Below, piece by piece: positions 25,616 through 34,761 of a DNA stretch of 64,000 nt. Both the position numbers and the translations under genes were made by a program. The DNA is from Hamadaea sp. (lineage in GTDB: Bacteria > Actinomycetota > Actinomycetes > Mycobacteriales > Micromonosporaceae): positions 1 to 64,000 of the forward strand of contig NZ_JABFVK010000052.1 of NCBI RefSeq assembly GCF_013362815.1, written 5' to 3'. The notes beneath the pieces were generated by a model, which saw nothing but the letters and a program-made list of their open reading frames with translations, made no database searches and was not told where the DNA came from. Position 1 is the first letter of the stretch. Every line of letters begins with the position of its first letter.

Positions 25616-27385
25616 TCAGACCGGCTCGACGGTGATGATCACGGACGGCGTCTCGTGCGGCTTCGTCAGCAGCACCCGGCCGCTGGGGTGGACCGTGATC
25701 GTCCAGCGTTCGTCCTGGCGGCCGGGGTCGGAGACGCCGAACATCAGCGGATCGCCGGTCCACGACGCCCGGAAGTCCCGCAGCAGCGTGGCGACGTGGA
25801 GGTAGCTCGCGCAGGAGGGGTCCGGGCAGCGTACGAGGCGGACGTCGACCTGGTCCGAGCCGGCCGGTTCGGTGACGACGGCGTAGAACCCGCCCTCCGG
25901 CCGGGCCGCCACCACGGCCGGCGTCAAGCCCCGGCACGACGAGAACGAGCACAGCGGCACTCCGGGGACCCGGGGCGCGCGGACGAGATCCTCGATCGCC
26001 GGCGCGTCCTCGTCGGTCTGACCTTGGGGGATCAGCTTCGTCTGCGCGCAATCGGGGCGTACGCACCAGCCGAGCCAGCCGTGCTTGGCGACATCGCGGT
26101 AGACGACGAAGAGCCGGCCGTGCCGGTCGACTCCGGCCGAGACGACGTCGTCACCGCTGATCGCCGCCGACGGGAATCGGCCCAGCTCGACTATGGTCGC
26201 CGTACGGCAGGACTCGTCGCGGCAGCGCAGCAGTCGCAGCGAAATCGTCGCCCCCGCGGACGGCGTGGCCTGGGCGAGGACGATTTCGCCTTCGTCATTG
26301 GCGATGACGGCGGCGGCCGAAGCGTCGCGGAGCAGTTCGACGCGGCCCGCCGACTGCCCGCCGACGCAGTGCCGGGCGGGATCGCAGACCGTCAGCAGCC
26401 CGTCGGACAACACGGCGACTGTGCCGTCCCGGCGTACGGTGGCACTGGCGGTCGACATGATCCAGGGCAGACGGGTGAGGCGCGTCGCCGAGCAGCGATC
26501 GTCGAGGCAGTCCTCGATCCCGATCGTCGTGACCAGCACCGGATGGTGCGTGGGCGGCCAGCCGACCGCGAGCACCGACCCGCCGGTCCGGTGCTCGTGG
26601 TGCACCTGCGTGAGTAGGTGGCTGGACACGATCGCACCTGTGACTGCGGTGGGCAGCAGGAGAAGCATCGCCGCGCCGACCAGCGCCACCCGGCCCGGCC
26701 GCACCGTCGACCGGGGTGCGAGTTCCGGGATGGGACGCGTACGCCGATAGATCTCCAGCAGCGTGATCGACGGAAGCACCACCGCCGTCGCGGCGACCAG
26801 GGTCAGCAGCAGGTCGACGGCCAGCCCGGTCGGCGTGGACGCCGCATGGAGATACCGATCCGGCAGGCCGAGCGCCACGACGGGAGCCACCACGCCGAAG
26901 GCGAACAGCACTCCCATGTCCCAGCGTTTGCCGCGCAGTTCGGCGTACGTGGTGAAGGCGGCGAAACCGGCCTGCTCGACGACGGCGACCGTGGCCGACA
27001 ACGCGAAGTTGGTGGCGACTCCAATGAGGATGATCGCCACGAGGGTCACGACGAGGACGACCACCATCGGCTCGCCGGGCAGCAGCGTACCGGCCAGGAA
27101 TCCGCAGATGATCAACGGCGCCACGTACGCCGCCACCCCGAGCAGGGCCACCGGCAGCGCCCGGATCGCGCGGCGAACCGGACGGGGGCCGCCGTCGAGC
27201 AGGGCGATCCCGGTCAGCGTGGTGATCGTCCAGCCGAGCGCGAGAACGATCGTGATGAACCAGTCGTCGCGAGCGAAGACCAGTACGCCGTCGGCCACCC
27301 GGGCGTCGGCGTCGGCGAGCAGATGCCACCCCGTACGCACGAGCAGCAGGGCGACCACCGCCGGGGTCAGTCGCAACGCGCGCAT
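25616..27385 (-). CDS. Multi-pass membrane protein with C-terminal Cys-pair repeat domain
   Basis: I recognise no named family. The 589-residue product has seven to eight membrane helices in residues ~1-260. Then follows a soluble, beta-rich domain with at least five spaced Cys pairs of similar style: DCLDDRCSATRLTRL, CDPARHCVGG, RCRDESCRTATIVEL, CVRPDCAQTKL and RCPDPSCASYLHVATL. The regular spacing suggests a beta-propeller whose blades are held by disulfides outside the cell. The ATG at 27385 is chosen since further upstream would run into the hairpin at 27409. Lone gene between two minus-strand neighbours. Confidence 0.6.
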   Translation of the reverse strand: MRALRLTPAVVALLLVRTGWHLLADADARVADGVLVFARDDWFITIVLALGWTITTLTGIALLDGGPRPVRRAIRALPVALLGVAAYVAPLIICGFLAGTLLPGEPMVVVLVVTLVAIILIGVATNFALSATVAVVEQAGFAAFTTYAELRGKRWDMGVLFAFGVVAPVVALGLPDRYLHAASTPTGLAVDLLLTLVAATAVVLPSITLLEIYRRTRPIPELAPRSTVRPGRVALVGAAMLLLLPTAVTGAIVSSHLLTQVHHEHRTGGSVLAVGWPPTHHPVLVTTIGIEDCLDDRCSATRLTRLPWIMSTASATVRRDGTVAVLSDGLLTVCDPARHCVGGQSAGRVELLRDASAAAVIANDEGEIVLAQATPSAGATISLRLLRCRDESCRTATIVELGRFPSAAISGDDVVSAGVDRHGRLFVVYRDVAKHGWLGWCVRPDCAQTKLIPQGQTDEDAPAIEDLVRAPRVPGVPLCSFSSCRGLTPAVVAARPEGGFYAVVTEPAGSDQVDVRLVRCPDPSCASYLHVATLLRDFRASWTGDPLMFGVSDPGRQDERWTITVHPSGRVLLTKPHETPSVIITVEPV

Positions 27386-27408
27386 GGCCGACAGCGTATG
27401 CGCTCGGC

Positions 27409-27469
27409 GCTGGATCAGGGTTCCCGGTCGAATCACGCTCCAAGATTCGACCCAGAACCCTGATCCAGC
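27409..27469. terminator. Long two-part hairpin downstream of the chitinase gene
   Basis: GCTGGATCAGGGTTC at 27409-27423 pairs perfectly with GAACCCTGATCCAGC at 27455-27469. After a 2x2 internal loop, GGTCGAATC (27426-27434) pairs with GATTCGACC (27444-27452), leaving a 9-base loop. It lies 17 bases past the chitinase stop and upstream of the membrane-protein start. The stem has no equal elsewhere in the window. Confidence 0.75.
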
Positions 27470-27485
27470 CCCAAAAAACGGGGGG

Positions 27486-29513
27486 TTAGGGGAGGGAGTT
27501 CAGATAAGGCTCGTGGCTGTTCATGAACTCCCAGCCGTAGTAGCGGTCCCAGTTGATGGACCAGGTCATGAGGCCCCGCAACGCGGGAGAGGTTCCGCCA
27601 CGCAGGGTGTAACCGCCGCAGTTCGTTCCGCGTACCAGACAGTCCAAGGCCTGATGGATCGCGGCGGGTGAGGTGAACCCGTTGCCTGCGCTGACCGCGG
27701 CCGGGGTGCCGAAGGCGATCTGGTCCTCGCGCAGCGCGGGGAAGGTGAAGCCGGTGCCCGCGACCGGGAAGCTGGCGGCGAGCATGTCGGTCATCGCGAT
27801 GTGGAAGTCCGCGCCGCCCATGGTGTGGTACTGGTTGTCCAGGCCCATGATCGGTCCCGAGTTGTAGTCCTGCACGTGGAGGACGGTGATGTCGTTGCGC
27901 AGCGCGTAGATCACCGGCAGGTACGCGCCCGCGCGACGGTCACAGCCACCGCAGTTGCCGCCGTAGAACTGGTAGCCGAGCTGCACGAAGAACGTCTCCG
28001 GTGCCATCGTCAGCACGAATCCCGAGCCGTAGCGACTCTTCAGCGTGCGCAGCGCCGAGATGAGGTTGACGATGACCGGCGTGGTCGGGCTGGCCACGTT
28101 GTTGTCGCCCGCGTTGAGGGTGAGCGAGTGGCCCTCGAAGTCCACGTCGAGCCCGTCGAGTCCGTACCGGTCGATGATCGCGCTCACCGAGCTCACGAAG
28201 GTGTCCCGCGCGCCCGTCGTGGTGAGCTGGACCTGGCCGTTCTGCCCGCCGATGGACAGCAGCACCTTCTTGCCCGCGGCCTGCTTGGCCCGGATCGCCG
28301 CGATGAACTGCGCCTCGGTTTCGACGCCGGGGCATTCGCTCGCCGGGCACAGCTGGAAGCGGATGTCGCCCGAGGTCACCGAGGTCGGCTCGCCGAAGGC
28401 CAGGTTGATGATGTCCCAGGCGTCCGGCACGTCGGCCATCTTCATATACCCAGACCCGTTCGCGAAGCTCGCGTGAAGATAGCCGATCAGCGCGTGTCGC
28501 GGCAGGCCCGTCGAACATCCGGTGGTCGTCCCGCTCACGGCCGCGCTTTTCGCGCTCTCGCCATTCGAGTTGTACGCCGAAAGGCTGTAACTGTGACTGC
28601 TACAAGCGCCGAGGCTCCCGATGGTCGCAGTCGTGCCCGTCACGGTGGTCACGAGGGAAGTGCCCTCGTAGACCCGGTACCCGGTCGCACCGGCGGCGGC
28701 CGTCCAGCCCAGCGAGATTGAGTTCACCGTGGTGGCGGTGACGTTCAGTCCACTGGGGACGGGCGGCACGGTCGTGCACCCCGTCGTCGTGGCGCTCGCC
28801 CCGGCGCTCTTGGCGCTCTCGCCGACCGAGTTGTACGCCGCGACCGTGTAGGAGTGGCTGGTGCACTTGGTCAGCCCGCTGATCGTGGCGCTCGTCCCGG
28901 TGACCGTCGTGACCAGGGTGCCGCCTTCGTAGACCCGGTACCCGGTCACCGTGCCGGAAGCGGCGGCCCAGGACAGGGCGATCGAGGTGTCGGTGACCGT
29001 GCCGATCGTCGGGGTGCCCGGCGTACCGGGGACGCTGGAGCCGCCCGGTCCGTCGAGGGAGATGTCGTCGGCGTAGTAGGTGCCCTGGCCGTACCAGCCG
29101 TGGGTGAACACCTGCACGCTCGTTTGCGCCGCGGTCGTCGTGAAGTTCACCGTGAGCTGCGTGTACGCCGCGGCCGACGGTGTCCACGTCGACGCACCGC
29201 CGACGATGCCGAGGTAGACGTAGTTGCCCCGGACCCACCCGGTGAGCGAGTACACCGTATTCGGCAGCACGGCGACGGTCTGCGTGCACTGCGCGTTGTC
29301 GCTGCTGCTAGCCGCGCCCGCGAGGGCATGACCGCCGCTGTGGACGGGAGTGCTGACAACCGAACCCGCGCTGCAAGTCCAGGGGGAGAGCGTCCCGGTC
29401 TCGAAGCCGGGGTTGCTCAGCAGATTCGCCGCGTACGCCGGGGTGCTGACCGACACCGTCGCCCCCACGACGGCGAGGACTCCGGCAACCGCGATAGATC
29501 GAAGTCTCTTCAT
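27486..29513 (-). CDS. Secreted GH18 chitinase with CBM and two FnIII domains
   Basis: The 675-residue secreted enzyme hydrolyses chitin. Domains in order: signal peptide ending TPAYA, a CBM4_9/CBM16-like carbohydrate module (NLLSNPGFETGTLSPW, ~30-160), two near-identical fibronectin III modules (~165-335; shared TGYRVYEG and ESAKSA), then a GH18 barrel with DGLDVDFEG, where the final Glu is catalytic, and Trp in TWSINWDR. Linkers are Thr/Ser-rich. A TTAGTAA/TTACTGA inverted repeat lies before the start. Works with the LPMO and other hydrolases in polysaccharide use. Confidence 0.93.
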   Translation of the reverse strand: MKRLRSIAVAGVLAVVGATVSVSTPAYAANLLSNPGFETGTLSPWTCSAGSVVSTPVHSGGHALAGAASSSDNAQCTQTVAVLPNTVYSLTGWVRGNYVYLGIVGGASTWTPSAAAYTQLTVNFTTTAAQTSVQVFTHGWYGQGTYYADDISLDGPGGSSVPGTPGTPTIGTVTDTSIALSWAAASGTVTGYRVYEGGTLVTTVTGTSATISGLTKCTSHSYTVAAYNSVGESAKSAGASATTTGCTTVPPVPSGLNVTATTVNSISLGWTAAAGATGYRVYEGTSLVTTVTGTTATIGSLGACSSHSYSLSAYNSNGESAKSAAVSGTTTGCSTGLPRHALIGYLHASFANGSGYMKMADVPDAWDIINLAFGEPTSVTSGDIRFQLCPASECPGVETEAQFIAAIRAKQAAGKKVLLSIGGQNGQVQLTTTGARDTFVSSVSAIIDRYGLDGLDVDFEGHSLTLNAGDNNVASPTTPVIVNLISALRTLKSRYGSGFVLTMAPETFFVQLGYQFYGGNCGGCDRRAGAYLPVIYALRNDITVLHVQDYNSGPIMGLDNQYHTMGGADFHIAMTDMLAASFPVAGTGFTFPALREDQIAFGTPAAVSAGNGFTSPAAIHQALDCLVRGTNCGGYTLRGGTSPALRGLMTWSINWDRYYGWEFMNSHEPYLNSLP

Positions 29514-29525
29514 TCGATAATTATT

Positions 29526-29538
29526 AGTAAACCTTACT
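29526..29538. promoter_or_regulatory. Inverted repeat before the chitinase gene
   Basis: AGTAAACCTTACT is a short palindrome (AGTAA / TTACT) 13 bases upstream of the chitinase ATG. It could be an operator but does not match the DasR consensus I know, so its regulator is unknown. Confidence 0.3.
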
Positions 29539-29623
29539 GAGAATGTAAATGCCTACGCGTGCCGGTCACGTGAAGCTTCAAATCCGCTGCGAATGTCGCA
29601 CCCGGTCGGCAGAATCCCGTCAC

Positions 29624-30973
29624 ATGGCACTTTTCATTCCAGACACATTCCGTGGCGAGGTCGTGCGGCCCGAGGATTCTGCGTACGACGAGCTCCGGCA
29701 GGTCGTGGCGGGGGACGTCGACAAGCGGCCCGCGGTGATCCTGCGGCCGGTCGACGCCCCGGACGTGGCGGTCGCCGTCGCCGTGGCCCGGGATTCGGGG
29801 CTGCCGCTGGCGGTGCGGTGCGGGGGGCACAGCGGTGCCGGGCACAGTGCCGTCGACGACGGCGTCGTCCTCGACGTTCGCAAGCTGAAGACGCTGGAGA
29901 TCGACGCGGAAGGCAAGACGGCGTGGGCCGGGGCCGGCCTGACCGCCGGGGAGTACACCAAGGCGGTCGGCGAGCACGGGCTCGCCACCGGCTTCGGCGA
30001 CACCGGGTCGGTCGGTCTCGGCGGCATCACCCTCGCGGGCGGCGTCGGCTTCCTCGTCCGCAAGTACGGCATGACCATCGACAACCTGCTCGCGGCCGAG
30101 GTCGTCACCGCCGACGGCGAGATCCTGCACGTCGACGAGACGTCGCATCCCGAGCTCTTCTGGGCGATCCGTGGTGGCGGCGGCAACTTCGGCGTCGTCA
30201 CGAAGTTCCAGTACCGCCTGCACGACGTCGGCGAGTTCGTCGGCGGCATGCTCATGCTGCCCGCGACGCCGGAGGTGATCACGGGTGCGATCGAGATCGC
30301 CTCGTCGGCGCCGGAGGAGCTGTCGGCCATCATCAACGTGATGACCGCGCCACCCGCGCCGTTCATTCCCGAGGAGGTGCGCGGCAAGCTCGTCGTGATG
30401 GCCCTGCTCGGGTACGCCGGTCCGCCCGCCGAGGCGGAGAAGGTGCTCGCCCCGCTGCGGGCGTTGGCCACCCCGATCATGGACTCCGTCCGGCCGATGG
30501 CGTACGCCGAGATGTTCCCGCCGGAGGACGCCTCGTACCGCCCGACCGCCGTCGGTGAGAACATGTTCGTGGACACTGTGGACGGTTCGGCCGTCGAGGC
30601 GATCCTCAAACGGCTCACCGAGAGCGACGCTCCCATGCGGGTCACCCAGATCCGGCCGCTCGGCGGGGCGATGGCCCGAGTGGCTTCCGACGCCACCGCG
30701 TTCGCGCATCGGGACGCGGCATACATGGTGAACCTGGCGGCGTTCTACACCAGCCCGGCGGATCGGATCGCCAAGCACGAGTGGATCACGTCGTTCCGGG
30801 ACCAGCTTGAGACCGGCATGCCGCGGGCGTACGTAGGGTTCGTGGCCGACGCGGACAACCCGGAGCGGGTGCGGGCGGCGTACCCGGCGGCGACCTACGA
30901 CCGGCTCGTTGCGGTCAAGCAGCAGTACGACCCGGCGAACCTGTTCCGGCTGAACCAGAACATCCCGGCCTGA
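29624..30973 (+). CDS. FAD-dependent oxidase, BBE/6-hydroxynicotine oxidase type
   Basis: The 449-residue PCMH-type flavoenzyme has the FAD pyrophosphate segment VRCGGHSGAGHSAVDDGVV, whose first His is the expected covalent FAD site, and LGGITLAGGVGFLVRKYG. The C-terminus has the BBE motif YDRLVAVKQQYDPANLF. Such enzymes oxidise alkaloids, sugars or terpenoid alcohols; the substrate is unknown. The ATG at 29624 is chosen because upstream codons are unlike the family. It precedes the prenyltransferase fusion by 67 bases, but a strong hairpin separates the two. Confidence 0.83.
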   Translation: MALFIPDTFRGEVVRPEDSAYDELRQVVAGDVDKRPAVILRPVDAPDVAVAVAVARDSGLPLAVRCGGHSGAGHSAVDDGVVLDVRKLKTLEIDAEGKTAWAGAGLTAGEYTKAVGEHGLATGFGDTGSVGLGGITLAGGVGFLVRKYGMTIDNLLAAEVVTADGEILHVDETSHPELFWAIRGGGGNFGVVTKFQYRLHDVGEFVGGMLMLPATPEVITGAIEIASSAPEELSAIINVMTAPPAPFIPEEVRGKLVVMALLGYAGPPAEAEKVLAPLRALATPIMDSVRPMAYAEMFPPEDASYRPTAVGENMFVDTVDGSAVEAILKRLTESDAPMRVTQIRPLGGAMARVASDATAFAHRDAAYMVNLAAFYTSPADRIAKHEWITSFRDQLETGMPRAYVGFVADADNPERVRAAYPAATYDRLVAVKQQYDPANLFRLNQNIPA

Positions 30974-30980
30974 CAGCTGT

Positions 30981-31021
30981 CGATCGACCCGGCCCTCGTT
31001 CGCGGCGGGCCGGGTTGATCG
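30981..31021. terminator. Hairpin between BBE oxidase and prenyltransferase genes
   Basis: CGATCGACCCGGCCC at 30981-30995 pairs with GGGCCGGGTTGATCG at 31007-31021 with one mismatch around an 11-base loop. It starts eight bases after the oxidase stop and ends 19 bases before the next gene. The two genes are therefore probably separate transcripts or attenuated. Confidence 0.7.
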
Positions 31022-31040
31022 TGCATGCCACCCTGATCGT

Positions 31041-33359
31041 GTGACCGCGGTCGATCGGCTTCCGGGTCCGTTCCCGTTCGGCCGGGCGGACCTGGAGCCC
31101 GAGCGGCTCGGCCACGGCATCGCGCATACGCTGGCCGACTTCGCGCGGTGGAAATCGGCCCACCCCGCGACCATCGCCGCCCACGTCGACCGGTACGCCG
31201 ACCACCTCGCCGCGATGCGTAGGGCTCCACAAAGGACGTTTTGGGGTCGCAAGCGAACCCGGTCGCCGGAGCAGACCGCGCGGGAAGTCGCCTACTTCGC
31301 CGTCTACGACATGAGCGAGATCCCCGACGAGCGGACCATCGCGGAACTGGTCGCGGTGGTGCACGACCGGATGGCCACCGGCCGGCGGATCGCCGCCGAC
31401 CTCGACCGGTCCCGGGGCGTCAGCGGAGTGCTGGACGCGCTGGAGGCTCGTCTTCCGCTGCTGAGCGGGCTGCCGGAACGGCAGTGGCTGATCGAACGGC
31501 TCGACCGGTTGCACCGCAGCCTCCCCGAGACGGTGGTACGCGCCGGCGGCCTGGGCAAGGTCGTGCGGACGATGACCGGCGTGCTCGCGATCGCGGCGTA
31601 CGACACGTTCGCCGACGGACCGGAGGTGCAACGGGCGCACCTGACTCGGGTCCTGCCCGGGGCGTACGCCTATGGCGCGGCGTACGCGATCGTCGACGAC
31701 ACCCTCCAAGACTTGGCCGGCGACCACCTTCCGGCAGCTGACCGGGATCGGTGCGATCGTCTGCTGCGGCACGGGCTGGCGACCGGCAAATCGATCCCGT
31801 ACGCCGACGTTCCCGACCATCCGCTGGCCGAACAACTGCACGAACTGTTCGGCGAAGCGCTGCTCTGCTATCCGTACGCCGAGTTCAGGCACCTCTACCA
31901 CGCCGCTGAGGCGATGTATCTCGCCCAGCACCGCGACGCCGCCCGGTCGATCGCCACCGCCGGACCGGGCGGGCTGGCCGAGATCTACCCCGACGTGTTC
32001 GGCAAGGCCGGGATGAGCCGAGTCGTGGCCAACATCCTTGGACGCCGGCACCTGCCCGAGCGGTTCTACGCCCGGTGCCTCAACACGATCCTCGTCAGCC
32101 AGTTCAAGGACGACCTGGTGGACCGGGCCGAAGACGGCCGGGCCGGGCGGGTCACCCCGTTCACGGTGCCGCTCGCCGACGGCGACAACCCGTTGTACGA
32201 CCTGTTCGCGTACGAGGCGTATGTGGGGGAGCAGGTGTTCCAGGGCGACCCCACGGCGGTCGGGGCGTTGACGTACTTCGGCGCGCTCAAACTCGCCACC
32301 CACCTCGGCTCCGATCCCGGGCACGTGCCGGAACTGGTGCGCCGCTTCGATCCGACGCCCGAGATCGTGCGCTGCCTCCGCGTCGCCGGGGCCATGCCGC
32401 GTACGGTGACCGGGCGGCTCACCCCGGCCGACATGGCCCTCAAACGCACCGCCGGTCGGGTGCTGGCCCGCCGAGATCCCGGCTCGGTCGAGCCCCGGGC
32501 GTACGTCCTCGATCGGCTCGGCTACATCGACGAGGTGATCCGGCGGCACCGGCATCCGGGCGAACCGCCGAGCGACGTGGACCGCGTCATCGCGTACACG
32601 ATGGATGGTGGCGGCAAGCGACTGCGGCCCGCACTGACCCTCATGCTGGCCGACTCGCTGGCCGTGGCGTACCACCGGATCGAGCCCTTGCTCGCCGCGG
32701 GCGAGCTGTTCCACACCGCGAGCCTGGTCTTCGACGACCTGCCGGCCCAAGACGACGCGACCTTGCGCCGCGGGCGACCGGCCGCGCACCTGGTGTTCGA
32801 CGAGGGCCTGGTGCAACTGGCCGGGATCGCGATGCTGTCGGCGGGCTTCGGGGCGCTCGCGAAGCTCGACCGCGAGTTCCCGGCCGCGCGGGTCACCGAG
32901 ATCGTCGAGTACGCCGGAAGCGTCCTCGGCCCGAGCCGACTCTGTCGAGGTCAGGCGCTCGACCTCCGGCCGGTCGAGCCGGTGACCGCCGAACAGGTGC
33001 TGGAGGTGTACGAGCTGAAGACGTCGACCATGCTCGAAGCCGCGCTGGTGCCGCTGATGATGCTGACCGAGCGGCCGGAACCGGAGATCGGCCTGATCCG
33101 CGAGTACGCCCGCCACGCCGGAGTGGTCTTCCAGCTGCGCGACGACCTCCTCGACGCGACGTCGGTGGCCGAGCGGTTGGGCAAAGACACTGGTCAGGAC
33201 GCTGACAAAGCCACCCTCGTACGCCTTCTCGGCGAGCCCGGCGCCGCGCGCGTGATGCTGTCGCATTTGGACGCTGCGGTGGCCGCGTGCGCGGCGCTGC
33301 CCTTCGACACCCGGCTGCTCAGCGGGGTCGCTCGGCACTTCGCCTTCCGGCGCGCCTGA
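31041..33359 (+). CDS. Two-domain class I isoprenoid enzyme: degenerate N-terminal domain fused to polyprenyl synthetase
   Basis: The 772-residue protein is about twice the length of a prenyl diphosphate synthase. The C-terminal half (~485-772) has all trans-prenyltransferase landmarks: GGGKRLRP (523-530), first Asp-rich motif DDLPAQDD (565-572), CRGQALDL, KTS (660-662) and second Asp-rich motif FQLRDDLLD (to 705). The N-terminal half (~80-470) is all-helical and carries two spaced Asp-rich motifs of its own, YAIVDDTLQD (219-224) and QFKDDLVDRAED (356-361). It looks like a diverged class I synthase or cyclase domain. It may couple chain building to a second step. GTG start. Confidence 0.72.
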   Translation: MTAVDRLPGPFPFGRADLEPERLGHGIAHTLADFARWKSAHPATIAAHVDRYADHLAAMRRAPQRTFWGRKRTRSPEQTAREVAYFAVYDMSEIPDERTIAELVAVVHDRMATGRRIAADLDRSRGVSGVLDALEARLPLLSGLPERQWLIERLDRLHRSLPETVVRAGGLGKVVRTMTGVLAIAAYDTFADGPEVQRAHLTRVLPGAYAYGAAYAIVDDTLQDLAGDHLPAADRDRCDRLLRHGLATGKSIPYADVPDHPLAEQLHELFGEALLCYPYAEFRHLYHAAEAMYLAQHRDAARSIATAGPGGLAEIYPDVFGKAGMSRVVANILGRRHLPERFYARCLNTILVSQFKDDLVDRAEDGRAGRVTPFTVPLADGDNPLYDLFAYEAYVGEQVFQGDPTAVGALTYFGALKLATHLGSDPGHVPELVRRFDPTPEIVRCLRVAGAMPRTVTGRLTPADMALKRTAGRVLARRDPGSVEPRAYVLDRLGYIDEVIRRHRHPGEPPSDVDRVIAYTMDGGGKRLRPALTLMLADSLAVAYHRIEPLLAAGELFHTASLVFDDLPAQDDATLRRGRPAAHLVFDEGLVQLAGIAMLSAGFGALAKLDREFPAARVTEIVEYAGSVLGPSRLCRGQALDLRPVEPVTAEQVLEVYELKTSTMLEAALVPLMMLTERPEPEIGLIREYARHAGVVFQLRDDLLDATSVAERLGKDTGQDADKATLVRLLGEPGAARVMLSHLDAAVAACAALPFDTRLLSGVARHFAFRRA

Positions 33360-33396
33360 CTTCTTCGCTTCGGCGCTTTCGCTTCGGGCGCGTGGG

Positions 33397-34611
33397 TCAG
33401 CCGCCGGAGTCGTCGTGCTCGGCGTCCTCCGGCACGGCGTCGGAGTCGCGATCGTCGAGCCAGCCGTAGGGGAGCACGACCTTGGCGGGCGAGTTCGTCC
33501 GGCCGCGCGGCTGCCCCAGGTTCGCCTCGGGGAACGGGTGGTTGAAGTCGAGCTTGCCCAGCAGGTCGTCGAGCTCCATCAGCGACGACGACATCGCCAT
33601 CGCCTGCCGCAGCTGCGGCCCGACCGGGAAACCCTTGAGGTACCAGGCGACGTGTTTGCGGAAGTCGGTGACCGCCTCGCGCTCGGCGCCCCACCACTGG
33701 ACGAGCAGCTCGGCGTGGCGGCGCATGATGGTCGCGACTTCGCCGAGGTTGGGCATGACCCGCTCCGGCCGTCCCATTGCTCCGGCGGCGTGCGCTGCTC
33801 CGGCGGCGTGCGTTTCTCCGGCGGCGTGCGTTTCTCCGGCGGCGTGCGCTGCTTCGGCGGCGTGTGCGCGGAACGCGGCTTCCAGATCCGCGAACAGCCA
33901 CGGACGGCCGAGGCAACCGCGCCCGACGACGACCCCGTCGCAGCCGGTCTCGCGGACCATCCGGAGCGCGTCCTCGGCCTCCCAGATGTCGCCGTTCCCC
34001 AGCACCGGGACGTCCAGCGCCTCCTTGAGAGTCGCGATCGCCTCCCAGTCCGCCTCACCGGAATAGCGCTGCGCAGCAGTACGCGCATGCAGCGCGACCC
34101 ATTTGGCGCCGGCCTCCTGAGCGATGAGTCCCGCCTCGACGTAGGTCAGGTGGTCGTCGTCGATGCCCTTGCGCATCTTCACGGTCACCGGTATGCCCGC
34201 CGGAGCGGCGGCGTCCACCGCGGCCTTGACGATCGACCCGAAGAGGCGGCGCTTCCAGGGGATGGCCGAACCGCCGCCCTTGGACGTGATCTTCTTGACC
34301 GAGCAGCCGAAGTTCAGATCGATGTGGTCGGCCAGGTTCTCGTCGACCACCCGGCGTACGGCCTTGGCGGTGATCTCCGGGTCGACCCCGTAGAGCTGCA
34401 TGCTGCGCGGCTGCTCGTCCGGGGCGAACTCGATCATCTTCTCGGTCTTCGGGTTACGCACCGCGAGCGCGACCGTGGTGATCATCTCGCAGACGTAGAT
34501 GCCCCCGCCCTGCTCACGGCAGAGCTGGCGGAACGCCACGTTGGTGATGCCCGCCATCGGGGCGAGCACCACGGGCGGATCCACCGGATAACGGCCGAGC
34601 TGCAAGGTCAC
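33397..34611 (-). CDS. dusB: tRNA-dihydrouridine synthase, DusB type, with tandem-repeat insertion
   Basis: The 404-residue flavoenzyme reduces uridine in tRNA. It has the FMN/NADPH barrel motifs LAPMAGITNVAFR, DLNFGCSVKKITSKGGG (catalytic Cys in the NFGCS position), VKMRKGIDDDH, LHARTAAQRYSG and GNGDIWEAEDA plus GVVVGRGCLGRPWLF. Between the barrel and the C-terminal helical tRNA-binding domain sits an Ala/His-rich insertion of five six-residue units. These come from an 18-bp DNA tandem repeat at 33778. A surface loop can tolerate it. Lone gene. Confidence 0.9.
   Translation of the reverse strand: MTLQLGRYPVDPPVVLAPMAGITNVAFRQLCREQGGGIYVCEMITTVALAVRNPKTEKMIEFAPDEQPRSMQLYGVDPEITAKAVRRVVDENLADHIDLNFGCSVKKITSKGGGSAIPWKRRLFGSIVKAAVDAAAPAGIPVTVKMRKGIDDDHLTYVEAGLIAQEAGAKWVALHARTAAQRYSGEADWEAIATLKEALDVPVLGNGDIWEAEDALRMVRETGCDGVVVGRGCLGRPWLFADLEAAFRAHAAEAAHAAGETHAAGETHAAGAAHAAGAMGRPERVMPNLGEVATIMRRHAELLVQWWGAEREAVTDFRKHVAWYLKGFPVGPQLRQAMAMSSSLMELDDLLGKLDFNHPFPEANLGQPRGRTNSPAKVVLPYGWLDDRDSDAVPEDAEHDDSGG
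33778..33867. repeat. 18-bp tandem repeat inside dusB, five units
   Basis: Units start at 33778, 33796, 33814, 33832 and 33850. The core TCCGGCGGCGTGCG is constant, with two- to three-base variation at the ends. On the minus strand each unit encodes six residues of the type HAAGET or HAAGAA, so copy-number change keeps the dusB frame open. Confidence 0.9.
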
Positions 34612-34687
34612 CCGTCAAGAATCCCACATGCGAGGGCTGTGGCCGGAACGCGTATGCGCCGCATCACGCTCTCGGCCCGGCTTTGTC

Positions 34688-34748
34688 GGCCGGTGGTACG
34701 TCACCGACGTGATCATGGTGCGGTTACGTCGGTGACGTACCACCGGCC
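34688..34748. terminator. Perfect 23-bp hairpin (family GTGGTACG, copy B)
   Basis: Arms 34688-34710 and 34726-34748 are perfectly complementary over 23 bases around a 15-base loop. It lies between the dusB start and the XdhC-like gene on the other strand, so it is not after either stop codon. GGTGGTACGTCA in the arm relates it to the hairpin at 23643. Confidence 0.75.
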
Positions 34749-34761
34749 GCCCGGCGCGCAC

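Noticed and set aside
29526-29538. DasR site before the chitinase gene
   Set aside because: The palindrome AGTAAACCTTACT does not match the DasR consensus ACTGGTCTAGACCA; only an unassigned inverted repeat is claimed.
33778-33867. CRISPR-like array
   Set aside because: Units are contiguous 18-mers without spacers and are translated within dusB.
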